From: Archegozetes longisetosus
Lineage: Eukaryota; Arthropoda; Arachnida; Sarcoptiformes; Trhypochthoniidae
Reading direction: 5' to 3'
Length of the DNA stretch: 64,000 nucleotides
Assembly (NCBI GenBank): GCA_018873245.2
Contig: JAEMBT020000004.1
Span: 10,102,652 to 10,166,651, forward strand
Under the pieces are notes generated by a model. The model saw only the letters and a list, made by a program, of their open reading frames with translations. It was not told where the DNA came from and searched no databases. Positions within the stretch are counted from its first letter, which is position 1, and the number at the start of each line of letters is the position of its first letter. Positions 22,020 through 35,657 of the stretch are shown here, in pieces. The position numbers and the translations under genes were made by a program.

Positions 22020-24530
22020 CTCTTTTTCTAGTTAAGCTAAACTTATATCTTCTAAAGACGTTTAACTGGAAGTAATAAGAGGTCATGACATCTTGCACTT
22101 TTGAGAGAATCTACATGAATGCACGGGGATTTAAAGCCTCTAATATACCGGTCCAATTTCAATTTTTCGTTCAGTGTTTTGGTGTCATTTCCAACCTTTA
22201 TTAGATCACAAGAGTATTAGCATCTTCGATTAAATTTAATAACTCATTGACAGCTGTGACAGACAAAATGACATTTAACATACAGTATAATAGCTACAAG
22301 ACCTTTTTCCGACGAGAAAACAATAATTTAAATTTAATTTTTATTTATTAGTGGGATATAAAAATTACGGATTTATATTAGCAAAAATCTCAACATTTAC
22401 AATTTTTATTCCTTTATATTTCATAATTTTATTTTAATTCATAAATTTAATAGATTTTATAAGTATAATTTAGTCTTACCTAAAATGAAATAGTTTAGAT
22501 TAGTATAAAACTTTTAAGCTTTATAAATCTAGTTATCGGATACAATTTAAACATTCATTAATTTTAAAAAACCAAAATATTACTTATAATGAATAATTGA
22601 AATTATACTTCATAGTATTCAGTTCGTAACTAAAAATTATTTATCTTAAAAAAATGACTCAAGTTATGTATATTGCACTTTGTGTTTAAGGTTTTATCGT
22701 TCATAAGAGCGCAATCTTGTGTGTAAATATCATACTTTAGCAAATATAAATTTTTAAATACTGTTTTTAATATAAAATTATTTATTACTATGAATATACT
22801 TTTATATAAACTTCAAAGCTTCTTGTAGTAATTTTATATTTGGTCAAGTCTTCAACAATTGTGTTCTTTCTTTATGTTCAAAATACTCATTCTTGTCTTG
22901 ATCTTTTTGAGAAGTAATTTTATATCATTTTTATAGAACTTGTGATTTTAAAAAATTTTTTATTAAAATTTATATAATAGAAAATTAAGACAAATATTTT
23001 CAAAACTATTTTATTTTAAGACTAGACTAGAATATAAGCGACACATTATCCTATTGTTATTTATAAGCGCTTTTTGAAACTGTCTTCAGCCGTTTTAGCG
23101 ATATGATAAAACTCATAAAATGTTTTAAGTTTAAGGCAAATAAAATTGTTAATCAATTTTGGGTACAATCATTATTGGTATCATTAATTCAGCTAATTTT
23201 GCTAAAACTCCAAATCTTCGCTTTTCTCAAATTACTCTTTAATCACTGATCTTGAACCACATTAGAGGTTAAAAAACTCAACTATGAGTTCAACTGTTTG
23301 AACACCAAACCAATTAACTCCTCTTTCAGCTCATCATTATTCGAATTATCTGTGTTTTAATATACCATTTAAGAGCACCGCCTTCGAGATAATTGCTCAA
23401 CGTTGTAACTCTTTGCTTCTCATACCACTTACAATAAAAAGAGAGTATTTCAAACCTTTTAACCAATTTTTAATGGAGGTCTTATCTTTCATTCCTTCAA
23501 AGATTGAACTTTCGATTTGAAGTCTTATTGGGTTGTTCCATGTCCTGATTATGTCCACCAACTAAGTGTAGATCGTCTCCGGTGTTAGATGTGTCCAAAA
23601 TTTGTTGACCAGTCTCGTTATCCTCAACTACAGCGCTATTCTTTTAGTACCTGTAGGATTTTTGATGACTTTTTGATGGTTTTGATAACTACTAATCGTC
23701 TTTTATATAATTAAGGCCGAAATTGAGTTTTTGTATAAACTTTATTCTTTTATTATATTTAAATGATAGATAATATACTGAAAGGTGTTTTTATATCGAC
23801 TGAACTTAAAGGTATATAAATTGAAATAATTTAAACAAAAGCCCGTGAGATCTGAGGTCAGAGTCAACAATCTCTAGTCCTCGCGCCATAGAGGATCAAG
23901 TTGTTGACTGAAGGTTCAGAAAATCAAAAGTTTAAAGCTTTGAGTGAAATCACTTGATTTCCCAGAATATGCATAGATTGAAGTTTAATAACTTCAACCA
24001 CTTTACAAATACTAATACTTCGAAGCTCAGAAACTATGACCTAGTATCAAACATATTTTATCATCTATTTTTGACAAGCAAAAAATTTGAACTCTAAAAC
24101 TTGGAAGATAAGCGGCTGTAACAATATCTTAGTTTTGTTGTCTGCGTCATATCAAAATGTTCATTTGTTTCACTTTAATATGGATGTAAGCGAATCGTTA
24201 TTGCGAATCATGACCACAACTAATTACTGAGCCATTTTTTCGGTGCATACTCAATGCACCGAATATTGAAACTTGATTCAAGAGGAATTGATTCGGTGTA
24301 GATCATCATGTACGCTGAATAATCCGTAAACAGTACGCTTTTGAAAGCTTTCGCGTAAAAAATATAAATTGAGCACTAGATTGCGAACTGTCTTGAACAC
24401 TATTTTGTAACTCAAACTGCATTCAGTACCTCACAATTTAGAGATACAAGTTTTAAAGTATTGATCAAGTATTGAACACAAATATTTAAAATTGTCTAGA
24501 ATATTGATTACTTATAGTATTACTAATAAC
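22020..24530. other. Gene-free AT-rich region
   Basis: Upstream of the NB-ARC gene I see no other coding or RNA gene. Parts may hold its promoter, but no element is recognisable. Confidence 0.3.
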
Positions 24531-25110
24531 TAGTGTTCGATAGGCTTTTGATAATAAAAGTAAAAGTCAAAAGTAAAGTAATTCAATCATTTGACTTTAG
24601 CAAAAGAAAAAGAAAGTCAAATGAACCCAAATTATGGAAAGTCAAAGTCAAAGAAAGTCAAATTATGGTTAAAAGTAAAAGTTAATGAATAAAGATTGAA
24701 AACTTATAGCTTTCAAAATCAATAAAAAAATTCAATGATTCATTTTCAAAGTTTTAAACTGCAATAAATGTTTATATAAGGCATTCAAATAAAGACATCA
24801 AAGTATTACAATATTTTCATTTTGTTTCAAATAATGCTAAACATCTTAATGCCCTTAATTTTCTTAAATAGTAATTCATATATAGATTATACTTAAGGTT
24901 ATTTCTGTTTTCTACATTTTTATTTAATTGATAGATATTTTTCTGGAGAAGGGATCAAATAAAAAGTTAGAGAAAGTAAAAGTCAAAATAGAAGTTATGA
25001 ATAGTCAAATGAAAAGCTTAATAGCCAAAGTCAAAGAAAGCCGAATGACAATCATATACAAAAAGCAAAAGTAAAAATCAAATAGAAATTCCAAAAGCTA
25101 ACGAACACTA
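24531..25110. mobile_element. hAT-type MITE, internally rich in GTCAAA words
   Basis: Ends TAGTGTTCGATAGGCTTTTG (24531) and CAAAAGCTAACGAACACTA (ending 25110) are inverted. Flanking octamers CTAATAAC (24523-24530) and CTGATAAC (25111-25118) differ at one base, as expected for an 8 bp hAT target duplication. The interior carries about eight direct GTCAAA / AAAGTCAAA words in two clusters near the ends. There is no coding capacity. Confidence 0.7.
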
Positions 25111-25520
25111 CTGATAACCTTACAGTGCTACTTAAGTACTGCTCACTGGAAATAGCTATACATTCATTGCAAATATAACTGAATTTATGACTTTTTGTTA
25201 TCGATAAGCAATTCGAGAATTTTAAAATGGTATAATTTTTAGATTTTTCTAAGTCTTATCCGAATTACATATAGGTTCATATAGTCCTTTCTTGGTTTGT
25301 CTGTACAATAACTTCAAGTAATTTCAAATACTATGAGAACATCAAGAGTTAAGTTTGCAATTGATTCTTACTACTGATAAATTCGATAATTTCATAAAAC
25401 AGGTACAGTACAAAACACACATCATTTCAAAAATAGTTATAAAATGAAGTTCATAAATTAAAAATATATAAAATACATTTAATATAATGTACACGAGAAG
25501 TAAAGTAGAAAATAGTTATT

Positions 25521-25962
25521 TTAATCTCTTGTTGAATTATAGATAGATTTTCTAATTTCAATCGAAGCTTTAAGGGAAGAATCACATAATATAAGACTGA
25601 TATCAATGATAGTCGTTCCCAACCAAAGGATACTATTCCTTAAATAGAAAGCTCCGTATCCAATATATTTCCAGATTATAGCCAAGAAAGCTAGGATAGT
25701 GTTCTTAATTTTGTTAAGAAAGTCGAGAAATTTTTTCAAAAAATCATTCCAACTGCAACTCTTGGAGTTATTCTTGTCTTCAATTGTTGAATTTTCTTCG
25801 TTACGCGCTAGTATTTAAATTTGAAGTAAATATAATTACATAAACTTTAATACTGTCACCATCTATATAATCAATCATACCACTAGTTTTATTCATTTGT
25901 TTGCAGTTAACCATTGGTTGAAGTATCAGTAATACAATAAACGATTTAATAAAGAAATTCAT
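25521..25962 (-). CDS. Small secreted or membrane protein, two exons
   Basis: Exon 1 (25962-25881) encodes a 22-residue hydrophobic N-terminus typical of a signal peptide: MNFFIKSFIVLLILQP..., then Cys. It splices in phase 1 across a 73 nt intron (GTATGA...ATACTAG) to exon 2 (25807-25521), which ends in TGA-free frame at TAA. The predicted protein has 122 residues. The mature part has an acidic, Asn/Ser-rich start, two Cys near SCSW and CDSS, and long amphipathic to hydrophobic stretches (FLKKFLDFLNKIK, then ILAFLAIIWKYIGYGAF). No family is recognised. Signal peptide, consensus splice sites and consistent phase argue for a real gene. It could be a lineage-specific secreted peptide or a small membrane protein. 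Confidence 0.5.
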
Positions 25963-27347
25963 TTTTTTAAAGTCAGAGTATTAGTTCAAGTGAAGTTTTT
26001 AGGAATCAGATTAAATACGTTTGTGATTAGATCTAACCCGAGAGCTCGAACTTTCATAGTGTGTTCAAAGTATAATATTTAATGGAATGTCGTTAACTAT
26101 TGTTTAATTTTCAAAATTGAAACTCAGTATTCTCTTAATAACTTCATGCAGTATTCTCAAACGTATTTCAAACTTTATTTCTTAGACTTTTGTTTATCTG
26201 GATGTAATACTTGGTCTTGTAGCAGTTCTTTCATCAAGCTCTGGTTTCAATTTTGAAATATTTCGAACATCAAAAACAACGTTAAGATTCTTTGTAATTA
26301 TGAATCCACAAATATTTTTATTTTCAAAATGTATACTAAGTTTGAATCAAACTCTTCTAGTTATCAAAAAAGTTATCTATAAGAGTTATCTGTTTATCGA
26401 ATGATGGCAATCAATATGAATATGAGGATAATGTAGGTGTTCTTGTCGTTCAATATGATGTTGAAGTCTAAACACCACAATCGAATATTAAAAATAAGTT
26501 TTCGAACTTAAATAGTTACTGGGGTTAGTGCTAAACAGACAAAAATTATCTATTCTCTATCATGTGCTTTAGTCTGTCGCTCTTAATAGACATTGATTCC
26601 GTAATAATTCGATGTCATTTCTTTACTAGCACTCGATTAAAACTCGTACAAACTATTTTTTTATCTTATTCGAGGAAAATTTTGGCGGGTTTATGACTTC
26701 AAATAAGCTTCGCGTCAGTCACAATATGGAGGAGGATATCATTTAATATTTGAAAAATTTGAGGTGCTTTCTAGTATTCCTTCAAAGCAACCAACGTGAC
26801 ACAACTGTAGTTTTCGCTTCTGGATTATGGACTCAAGTATTATATTTTGACTGATCAGTTACAGACTCAATAGAAAACCAGACAAATCGATACCTGAATT
26901 TATCAACAAGCGCACGAAACCCAATTGACGCTAAGTTTGTTTGTATGGAAACAAAAACCGTTTATCTCATACAATACAAACATCATATTCTGCTCATGAT
27001 CTCATCAATAAGAAGAAATAAGAAGAATTTTCCAATTATCCCACAAGTTTAACTGATTCCGGCTTATATTTAAACTGTTTGGAACATATTTTTGCCTTGT
27101 TTTCTCTTCAATCGAAAATCTATCTTTTCGCTAACAGTTTATTTGCTATTTACTCAGTTAATAATCGAAATTCAAGTGATGTTCTATCCAATTGACAATT
27201 GACTCCTTTCAAGCCAATCTATGAGGAATTTTTTTGGAATGTAAAAAGAAAGGAGTTTTTTCTCGTTTTATCAACAGTACTGCAGATAAAAATCTGAATT
27301 TATTTCGTGTTGAGGCAGAAGATAAAGATCATAACGACAAACAAATA
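25963..27347. other. Gene-free AT-rich region
   Basis: No supported gene, RNA or clear repeat. It includes the presumed promoter side of the small secreted-protein gene. Confidence 0.3.
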
Positions 27348-27929
27348 CAGTAAATGCAGATGCTATTTCACACTTAAGCATTTGCTATTTCCAAAACTAG
27401 TTTCTAACCTATAGCTCTAGCATTTGCTATTTTCAGTTATGCATTTGCTTTTTTCCTAAAAACTTTATTATAAAGTTAAGAATCAGTACAACTAATAAAA
27501 TACTTAGTAAAGGATTCCTCCTTTATTTAAACATTTAATTAGATATCTCCCCATATATTTTACATAATTAGATGTTAAATATGTTCGTCACAACAGATAC
27601 CTGTTCACCACTAATTACATGTAATTTTTCTACAATTACAACGTAATTTTCTCAAATCAATACTGATTAATTGTTTGATACGCATTAGTGTAAAACTAGA
27701 AACTACATTAAGGTTCGATTCTTCCATTTAATTAATTTTTTGTATATTTATACAAAAACACGATATTTAAGTAAAGGTATAAACAATAAGATATATTGAT
27801 AAAGATATTGTACTTTCAAATGGAAATAGCAATTGAGTAATCGGAAATAGCAAATGCTTGCGCTGTGGATAAGAAACTAGTTTTGGAAATAGCAAATGCT
27901 TAGGTGTGAAATAGCATTTGCATTTACTG
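27348..27929. mobile_element. 582 bp MITE with ~85 bp inverted repeats and TA duplication
   Basis: CAGTAAATGCAGATGCTATT at 27348 and the inverted AATAGCATTTGCATTTACTG ending at 27929 begin arms of about 85 bp that include AAGCATTTGCTATTTCC and AAAACTAGTTTCT. TA occurs on both sides (27346-27347, 27930-27931), as for Tc1/mariner-type insertions. The motif GCATTTGCTATTT repeats within each arm. No coding sequence. Confidence 0.75.
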
Positions 27930-29610
27930 TATCTTTAAAATGTGGCATTTCTTAGTATCTTGTTTATTGTACCAATCGCTTCCACAGTTTTACCCATCCT
28001 TTTACTTGTCAGAAATCTTGAACCCACTAAATAAAATAGTTGACAAGTATGGTAACAAAGCCCAAAACAGAATAATCTGCAAAATTGAACACAATTAATG
28101 AAAATAGAGTTGTCTTGCAGACAAAACTCACAAAGATGATAAATTAGCTATGAGTCGTATTAACATTTACTCGAATGGACGTTCAACTACAAGATTAATT
28201 GTGGTTTATGTCAAAGTCTCATGTTAAAAGTTCGTAAAACTAATCGACAAATACTTTTTAGCTAATGTAATAGATGTTTAAAACACTAATCTTTGAGAAT
28301 ATAGTAATTCATGTTTTAAATTAATTAAATTAAAACAAAAGTTATGAATTAAGCATTAACTGAAATAATACCGGACTAACGCAACCAAATCAAACCATTT
28401 CGATTATTGATTTAAAAGTTTAAATAAAATCTTCAGCTTTTTACTTATGCAAGAATGCTATCAAATGTATTGTAATCTGAGAAAGTTGTTGATAACAAGT
28501 ATCAGATCAAGTTTCACATTATGCTGCCACTAGCTATAATTTCAATATGAAATATGGGTTCAATTAAACTGAAACAACTATTAATTAAAGGTTTTAAATA
28601 AATACCTGTCAACTATTTATGCAAAAACATTTGTCGTTAGCCTAAAAAATCTATCTTTTGATTATTTAGATAATAAATAATTATAAACTACCTAAAAACA
28701 ATTCTATAGCTGCTTGAAGTTTTAAATTGAAATAAACTGGAAAAATAACAACAATGCTCATTGATCTGTAACTTAAATAACAATTAAGGAAATTATTTTA
28801 AAATATTTATCGCAAAGAGGCTTATCGTAAATTAATGTCTATTTATAAGAATTTTTATCAGCAAATGAAGTGAGTAAACGCTTATAATAAATAAAAAAGA
28901 CTTTGAAATTTGATAGTGAGTAGAGGACATCATACAAAGTGGTCTTAATCGCGACTCAGTAAACATCTCTTATTATTATCCTTTTAAACCCTAAAATGAA
29001 TGACACGAAGCAAAGGTGACACCTCTTCACGTGCTCTCAGCTCAAAACAAATGACGAAATTTAGATCCTATCGCGTCATTCGTAAATACTTTGATAATAA
29101 CAAGGGCTTTTCACTAATCTATTATTTCATTTCTACTCAATTTTGTTTCTAACCATTAGTTTAGTCATTTTTTGTTCATTTTAATCTTGTTTTGGATCAG
29201 TAGTTCAAGCAATGCAAGTCTAATTGAAATAATTGACTGATTAATAAGTGTTTAAAAGAAATGTTTGTTTGTTTAAGTCTATTAAGTAAGGTACAGTCCC
29301 TCTTATTACGTCTGCAGAGGAGGGCTTTAAGTCGTTTTGTTTATTCACATTCCTGTCATTTTTATTGGTTGGGCTTTAAGTGCTTCTCTATGTGAAAAGG
29401 ACACAAGTTTTCGTTGGGTTCTTTCTTACAAAACTGTTTTGTTTATCGTAAACATTGACAAAACTACAGGAGTTGCTCTTTCAGTATTTCCTACCAAAGC
29501 ATACATTTCTCTTCAAAATACTGTTCGATTAATTTCAATTTGATTACTAAGACAATTTTCATCAGTTTAAGAGTTAATTTGTTGTTTAAACTATTTATTC
29601 GAGTGATAAA
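27930..29610. other. Intergenic region upstream of the CREBRF-like gene
   Basis: No gene supported. The GC-richer patch at 28,990-29,050 and the stretch before 29,611 may include the CREBRF promoter and 5' leader. Short ORFs here lack coding character. Confidence 0.3.
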
Positions 29611-32600
29611 ATGACAAAGAGTGCAATTGAAAGCATTTTGGTGCCATTCGACACTGAGTGAGTGGAAATTTCACTATTGATTGCTTATGCATCATGTGAT
29701 CAGTTGTTGTAAAGCAAAACATTGCTCTTATTTACCAGAAATATCCTTAAATGATATGTAACGTAAATGTAAGTGAATTGCAGTCAAAATCGAAAACAAT
29801 ATTAATTATATACAAAACATAAAATTGTTGTCATATTTTGATTAACTCTTCAATTAAATTTGTTTTGATTCGTGGAACTCAACTCAAACTGTTATCTAAT
29901 AATTTGTTTAATTCTTATTCGTTTCGAATTTGAACAAACGAACAGATATTTTTTGACTCAAATTTGAGTGTTCTTGGAAGAAGAGAGAATATCTATCTGT
30001 TCAAAATTTCATTTTCATATTCAGTGCTGTTTAAAGTGATAATAGTTTTGAAGGAAAAATACAAAACAATTCAAGGACTCGACTAAAAATTTGTGCTCAC
30101 TTTTGAGCTACACTTCAGGTATCAGTGTTTGGATTGATTTCAACTAAATTGCGATTATTATCGATAGAATAGTTATTGATTAAAGAGTGAGTGCTTTTTG
30201 TTTGATATGACTTTTATGACTCATCTCTTTATTTATTATTTTTAAGAACCATTTTTGATTTTTAATTTGAGAAACAGTTTAATTAATATTCGAAACAAAG
30301 TTTGAATATAAGGTCATAGAAATTAGGGGAAACACACATTGATTGAAGCATAGCTTAATGGTATGAAATCTAGTACTTCAGAGTAGTTTATTAGTAATGG
30401 TATTGTTTCGTATATTTGGGTTAAACTAAACATGAGTCAAAAATTTTGAAAACTCACTCATGTTTTCTCCTAACAGAAACATGTTCTACCGAAACATGTA
30501 TAGACAAATATCTGTGAAAGTGTGTTATTCGTACTGTGGGTTTTGCCCTACTCTCGATTTTTTTACATTTATTAGTTCTGGTCTTTAAATGTTGTGTTGA
30601 TTTCAACTTTCACTCTTGCCTTCTTTCCCCAAGCGTTCCACTTCTTCCGTATATTAAATCTCGTTTGCAAGTGCGAAGTTTCTAAAATAGATCCAAACTG
30701 TGCGAAACATTGCTTTAAATATCCGAAGCAACTAATTCTCAGTGATTCTAATATCTTAAACACTCACTTAAATTGTTTGCTGCAGTTTTAATTGATGTTG
30801 CTTTTAATTGCAACAGAACTGAAATATCTGTCTGGTTATCTCTTTTTTATCAGTCATATGACTTGAGTTTTCACAATTTTTTCCTTGTTTCCCATCAAAA
30901 CTTAAGACTCAGTTCTGGAAAGTTTTGTCATTTGGCTTTTGGAGGACTTGAAAATAAGAGGAAAGTTATAGAACCTCTTCTATTCTGGCCGTCTAGCTCT
31001 CAATCTCTAAGTTTAACTTGACTCTGACTGACTGTCAAAAAAGGCTGGTTTATAAATAACCCTAAACTCGTGACATTTGGCAGAATATGTTTAAAGAATG
31101 ATTGTTTGCTCTTATAATAATTATTAGTTTTAATATTTGTACAATAACTGTGAGAACATCAATATGTATTAGTCAAACACTTGCATAGCAACAAATGTAA
31201 CTCAAATTGGGTCAATGCCTTTACTGTGCTTTATGCTAAGTAAAGGCTAATACATTTCAGTAAGTTTAAGATATTTGCTTCAATTACTGTTCATTTTCAC
31301 CCTTTCAGTCTAGATTTGTATTATGGCTAAACCATGTTCTTGTTTGTTCAAACCCTACTCTCTCTCAAGGATCTTAATCAGCCCCATATTGAAAACTACC
31401 GAAAAATCTTAACTTTGCTTTCACGTCAAGTGTCTCATGATCTCAGTTTCATCTTTCAGTAGATGAAAACAATGATCAGAATTTTAAAAACTAATGTTAA
31501 AATTAAGTAATTAATGCATAGTTTTTTATTTTTAAAACTGAAGTAAACAACTGATTGACACATAGTTTACATAATCTTAAGGAATATTTGAAATTAATTT
31601 GTTTGTTGAACTTGATTCAATTATATTATTATTATCATTACTTATAGCAAATGAGATAATCTAATACTAATAAAAATTTGATTTTATGTTACAGGGATTG
31701 AACAAAGCCTGTAAAAGGACATAAAGACAACTAAGTTATTGCTCGATCATCATATGATTGTTGCAGATAAATCTATTTAAGTTCGTCAACACTATTCTGC
31801 GTTAAACTCATCACTGATCTCTACACAACTTTATAGAAACACATTTAAGTGGGTGTCATTTGGTTTCTCCTTTGCCAATACAGAAGTGGAGCAATTATTC
31901 ACTAAAGAAATTTTGTTGACTCACAACTCAGCTGCTGCTTCTGCTCCAAGTTCATCATATGCTTCAATGGTAGAACTTGATTCTTGTTCGGCTTCTAACG
32001 CATCACAAGGTATTAGCTCATTATGTAATATGTTTACTATATCTCCTCTTTATATTCTATTCTCTATATCAAATGAATTATATAAAAGTTACGTTACATA
32101 ATAACTGATGCACTTTGTTTAGAAAAGTTCTAGAATTCAAACCTGGATTGCATAACATGTAATAAGATGATAAACAAAGCTTATATTAAGTTTGTTCTTA
32201 GTATCCAAGTCAATTAAATTTTGCACCAATTCTATTAACCTCTTATTAAATTACTATCAGAAAGCAGCAAATACAGAATCCCAGCAATTGATTGATGGCT
32301 TAATTACAGCAATTGAATTTTCAATTCTAGATTGATTCAATTTTAAGTTGAGTTTGACACAGGTTTACAATGAGATAACTTAATTTTTTTCAAGCATATG
32401 TTGTATGTGAAGTGGTTTCAGACACATTAGTAACAGATTAATTTCTGACATATGCCGATACGTCTCTTTTGCTGATATACTAAATATTGATATATAAGTA
32501 ACGATTGTCGTTAGACAAAGTTTAGAACCATTCCCATAAGGCTTTTAACTTTAATCATAGAATAGTATCTTTCGGCTAATCTTTAAAGCATTTTCTCGAT

Positions 32601-35600
32601 GTTGAAGAAGTGATAAACAATCGATAATAATATGTAAAATAAGATGAAGTGCAAGTTTAAGTCCACTCTAAAGGTTGTTAATGATGTGCTGAACGCATGA
32701 CTTTTTCTTATCGATTTCTTTTCGATCTCGATTTTGGTTGATTTTTGTATCAATTTTTTTAATGCAGTTTATTCTATCTTTAAGTCTCGTGATTTGATGA
32801 TTAGGCAATTTATTATTTTTCCATTTGACGTCATTGCTATGCATTTCTTATTTTTATTTTTAAAATTATAAATTAGTTAACTATCAAAACTTATCTTATA
32901 TGCCCTGGAGTAAATTATGTTTTTCTATTAGAAGTGTCAAAATCTTAGTTCAATTGTTTATATTGTGTGAAACGACTGTATTATGTTCGTTACGAAGCAG
33001 ACATAATAAAATAACAATTATATGAATAACAATAAAATATAGATTCATTCTTATTTAAATGACTTTGCATCAAGTTTATAATCGAGACAAAAGTGTGGTT
33101 AAACTGTTGGTTAGTTGTAAAAAGCAGCTCACCTTCAAATAACTTCGACTGAATTACAGGTGAAAACTGCTAATGGAGAGAAAGGCTTAGTTCAGCCAAT
33201 GTTTCGAAAATCTTAGGTATTTGTCATTGACATAAAACTAAAATTAGGAGAATTACTTTCATTGAAAAGTCTTATCCTGTATTTTTCAGATAGAAAGTAG
33301 TGGTGACATTGAAGGTCATAAGATATCCTATAAATTGTGCATTAATTATACTGACTATTGTATTGCATCAGCCATTCATTCCCTGTACTGTTACTTCTTC
33401 TCTTCAGTTACTTTAAATAAACTTAATTTTACTTTTGAAAACAACTAATTCGTAGAATTGATTTTCATTTATAGAAACGCAAAGAGTCGAACATCAGCAA
33501 ATTCAGGGAACAGATAATGTTCCAAATCAATCACAGGAAATTGAAGCAATTGCTAATGCATTCTTGTCCAAACTTCAGCAACAACAACAACAAATAATGG
33601 CTTTACATCAAAATAACGATAATATCTTAAGATTGTTCGATGGAAACTCACAACAATTGACTAATAATAACTATAATATGAAGACGACTATTAATAACTC
33701 GAACGATCGGTTTTGGATCGACGAAAATGTGGAGAATGTCCGAAATCAAAGTAAACAATCAGTAAATCTTTCAGCCCTGAAACATGATCATCCATTGATT
33801 GCATCTGCAGTTGAGAATATCAATTCGAGAGCCAACATTGGCCTTTGCGGAAGTGATAGTATTCTAATCGCATCACTACCGCCAACAGCACAACCAACTG
33901 TGACGCAGACTGCCCAATGGTTTACTGAAGACTTTGACGGAAGCGATGAGAAAAAACCCACATGTCTGCCATACGGTTATTGTTACGACGACGAAAAAGT
34001 ATTAGCTCAGTCCCAAATAACAGCAAATATAAGTAATTTTAAAGCATCGTTTGCTCCAAATGAAGACGAGTGGATGTTCGATGACAACGATGTTCGTACA
34101 ACAGCCAATCCTTATTATAATGAAATCACAGAATATCCGTATTCTAGTACTGATTCTATTAATATTGAGAATGTATTCCAAGTGGACAAAGCAGACCTCA
34201 AAACTGGTCCAACTTTAGCTCAACTTAATTCGGGTGATGTTTGGGATGCACTAGATTTGGACGAATTGCTCGCCAGCGCTCAAATGGACAGCAAAAGCAT
34301 ATCGTCAAAATCTAGGTTTGTGTCTAATGGTGGATATCGAGGTAGTAATAATGTTGGCATTAGTAATAATGCTCTGATCACCAGCTCGACAACGGCACCA
34401 ATGGAATTGGAATATGACGCAAAACTACAGGAAAATATTGATTATTTGACCTCTTTGTTGCAAAGTTCTAAAAGTGGAGCAAATCTTCCTCTCGCATCAC
34501 CTCAAATAATTGCCACCAAACCCCTACCATCTTCTAGTCTGACCTCAAACACCGATTTTACTGTTCAGCAAGATATGCCCTCGGACTCGCAAATTCCTCT
34601 TCAATCGATTCCTAGCCAGCAGAACAACATCAATAATAATAACATCAACAACAGCAGCAGCCACACAATGCTGAGCAATTTATTGGGCACTAAAACAATC
34701 AAACAAAATCTGTTGCCTAATGAAAAGTCACAGCAATTGCCGCAAACCTCATCCGTGATCTCTCAAAATAAAATGGTTTCGTCAGTTATTGAAGAAAACA
34801 AAGCTCTAAATCGTGTTAGGAATAATTCGATGAGCACTGAATATAGTGCTTCATCGCATGATGAAGGGTTTGCGAGTCAGCCTGAAGATAGTGATAATGA
34901 AGACGATGATATCGACTCTGATGACGAATCTTTTTATGGTGATTATGACGCCTCAGACCTGTTGGGAGCGTCCACTTCAGACGATGCGAACAATAAATGG
35001 TCTCTGAATATGGGCAGATCTCGCAAAGGAGGAGAACGAAGATATTTCTGGCAATACAACGTTCAGTCAAAGGGCCCGAAAGGCACACGAATTGCTTCAG
35101 TCGAAGAGAATGGAGATCCGCATGTGTTCAGTGAGATAAGTGATCCAGTTTTCAGTCCTGACTGTCAAATTGAAGGCGTTAAGCATTCAGGAAAAGCCAG
35201 GCGTGGAGACGGAAATGATTTGACTCCAAATCCTAAAAAGTTATTAATGATTGGACTTGAGCTGAAAAAGTTGAGCAAAATTATCAACGATTTGACTCCA
35301 GTTGCCGAAGTTCCGGTTACCTCAAGAGGCAAATCAAGGAAAGAGAAAAATAAGTTGGCGTCTCGTGCCTGTCGTCTGAAAAAGAAGGCACAACACGAGG
35401 CCAACAAAATAAAGCTCTACGGTTTGCAGCAAGAACACAAAAAAATTATGTCTCTGCTGACTGATGTGAAAAAGTTGGTGCCGAATTTTGCCGAAAACAA
35501 GTCATCGAATCAAACATCTGCTGTTCAAGCTTTGGACAAATTAATCAAACAAAAAGGGCCTCTAATTTCAGTGTCTGGCAAAACAAGTGAATTTGTTAAT

Positions 35601-35657
35601 CATATTCTCGATAATGTTGCCGCTGGCATAAGTAACGGCGGATTGGATAAGTTGTAA
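29611..35657 (+). CDS. CREBRF: CREBRF/REPTOR-family bZIP transcription factor
   Basis: Three exons fit exactly: 29611-29657 (donor GTGAGT), 31837-32009 (acceptor TTTATAG, donor GTATTA) and 33475-35657, giving 800 residues. Exon 3 is certain. It has a glutamine run, [11 protein letters not shown], the [11 protein letters not shown] acidic region, the RRYFWQYN box near residue 595 and [10 protein letters not shown]. The bZIP-like basic region [20 protein letters not shown] lies near 690 and the conserved tail [12 protein letters not shown] near 773. These are the hallmarks of vertebrate CREBRF and Drosophila REPTOR, a TORC1-responsive nuclear regulator of stress and metabolism genes. The human protein is about 640 residues; the extra length here is Asn/Ser/Gln-rich linker. 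Exons 1 and 2 are inferred from splice sites and phase. Introns of 2.2 and 1.5 kb contain nothing else that I can support. Confidence 0.9.

Noticed and set aside
27710..27725. GGTTCGATTC resembling a tRNA B box
   Set aside because: No A box or cloverleaf upstream; it lies inside the MITE at 27,348-27,929.
29337..29543. Plus-strand 68-codon ORF with hydrophobic character
   Set aside because: No splice context or conservation; it lies in the 5' flank of the CREBRF-like gene and looks like chance.
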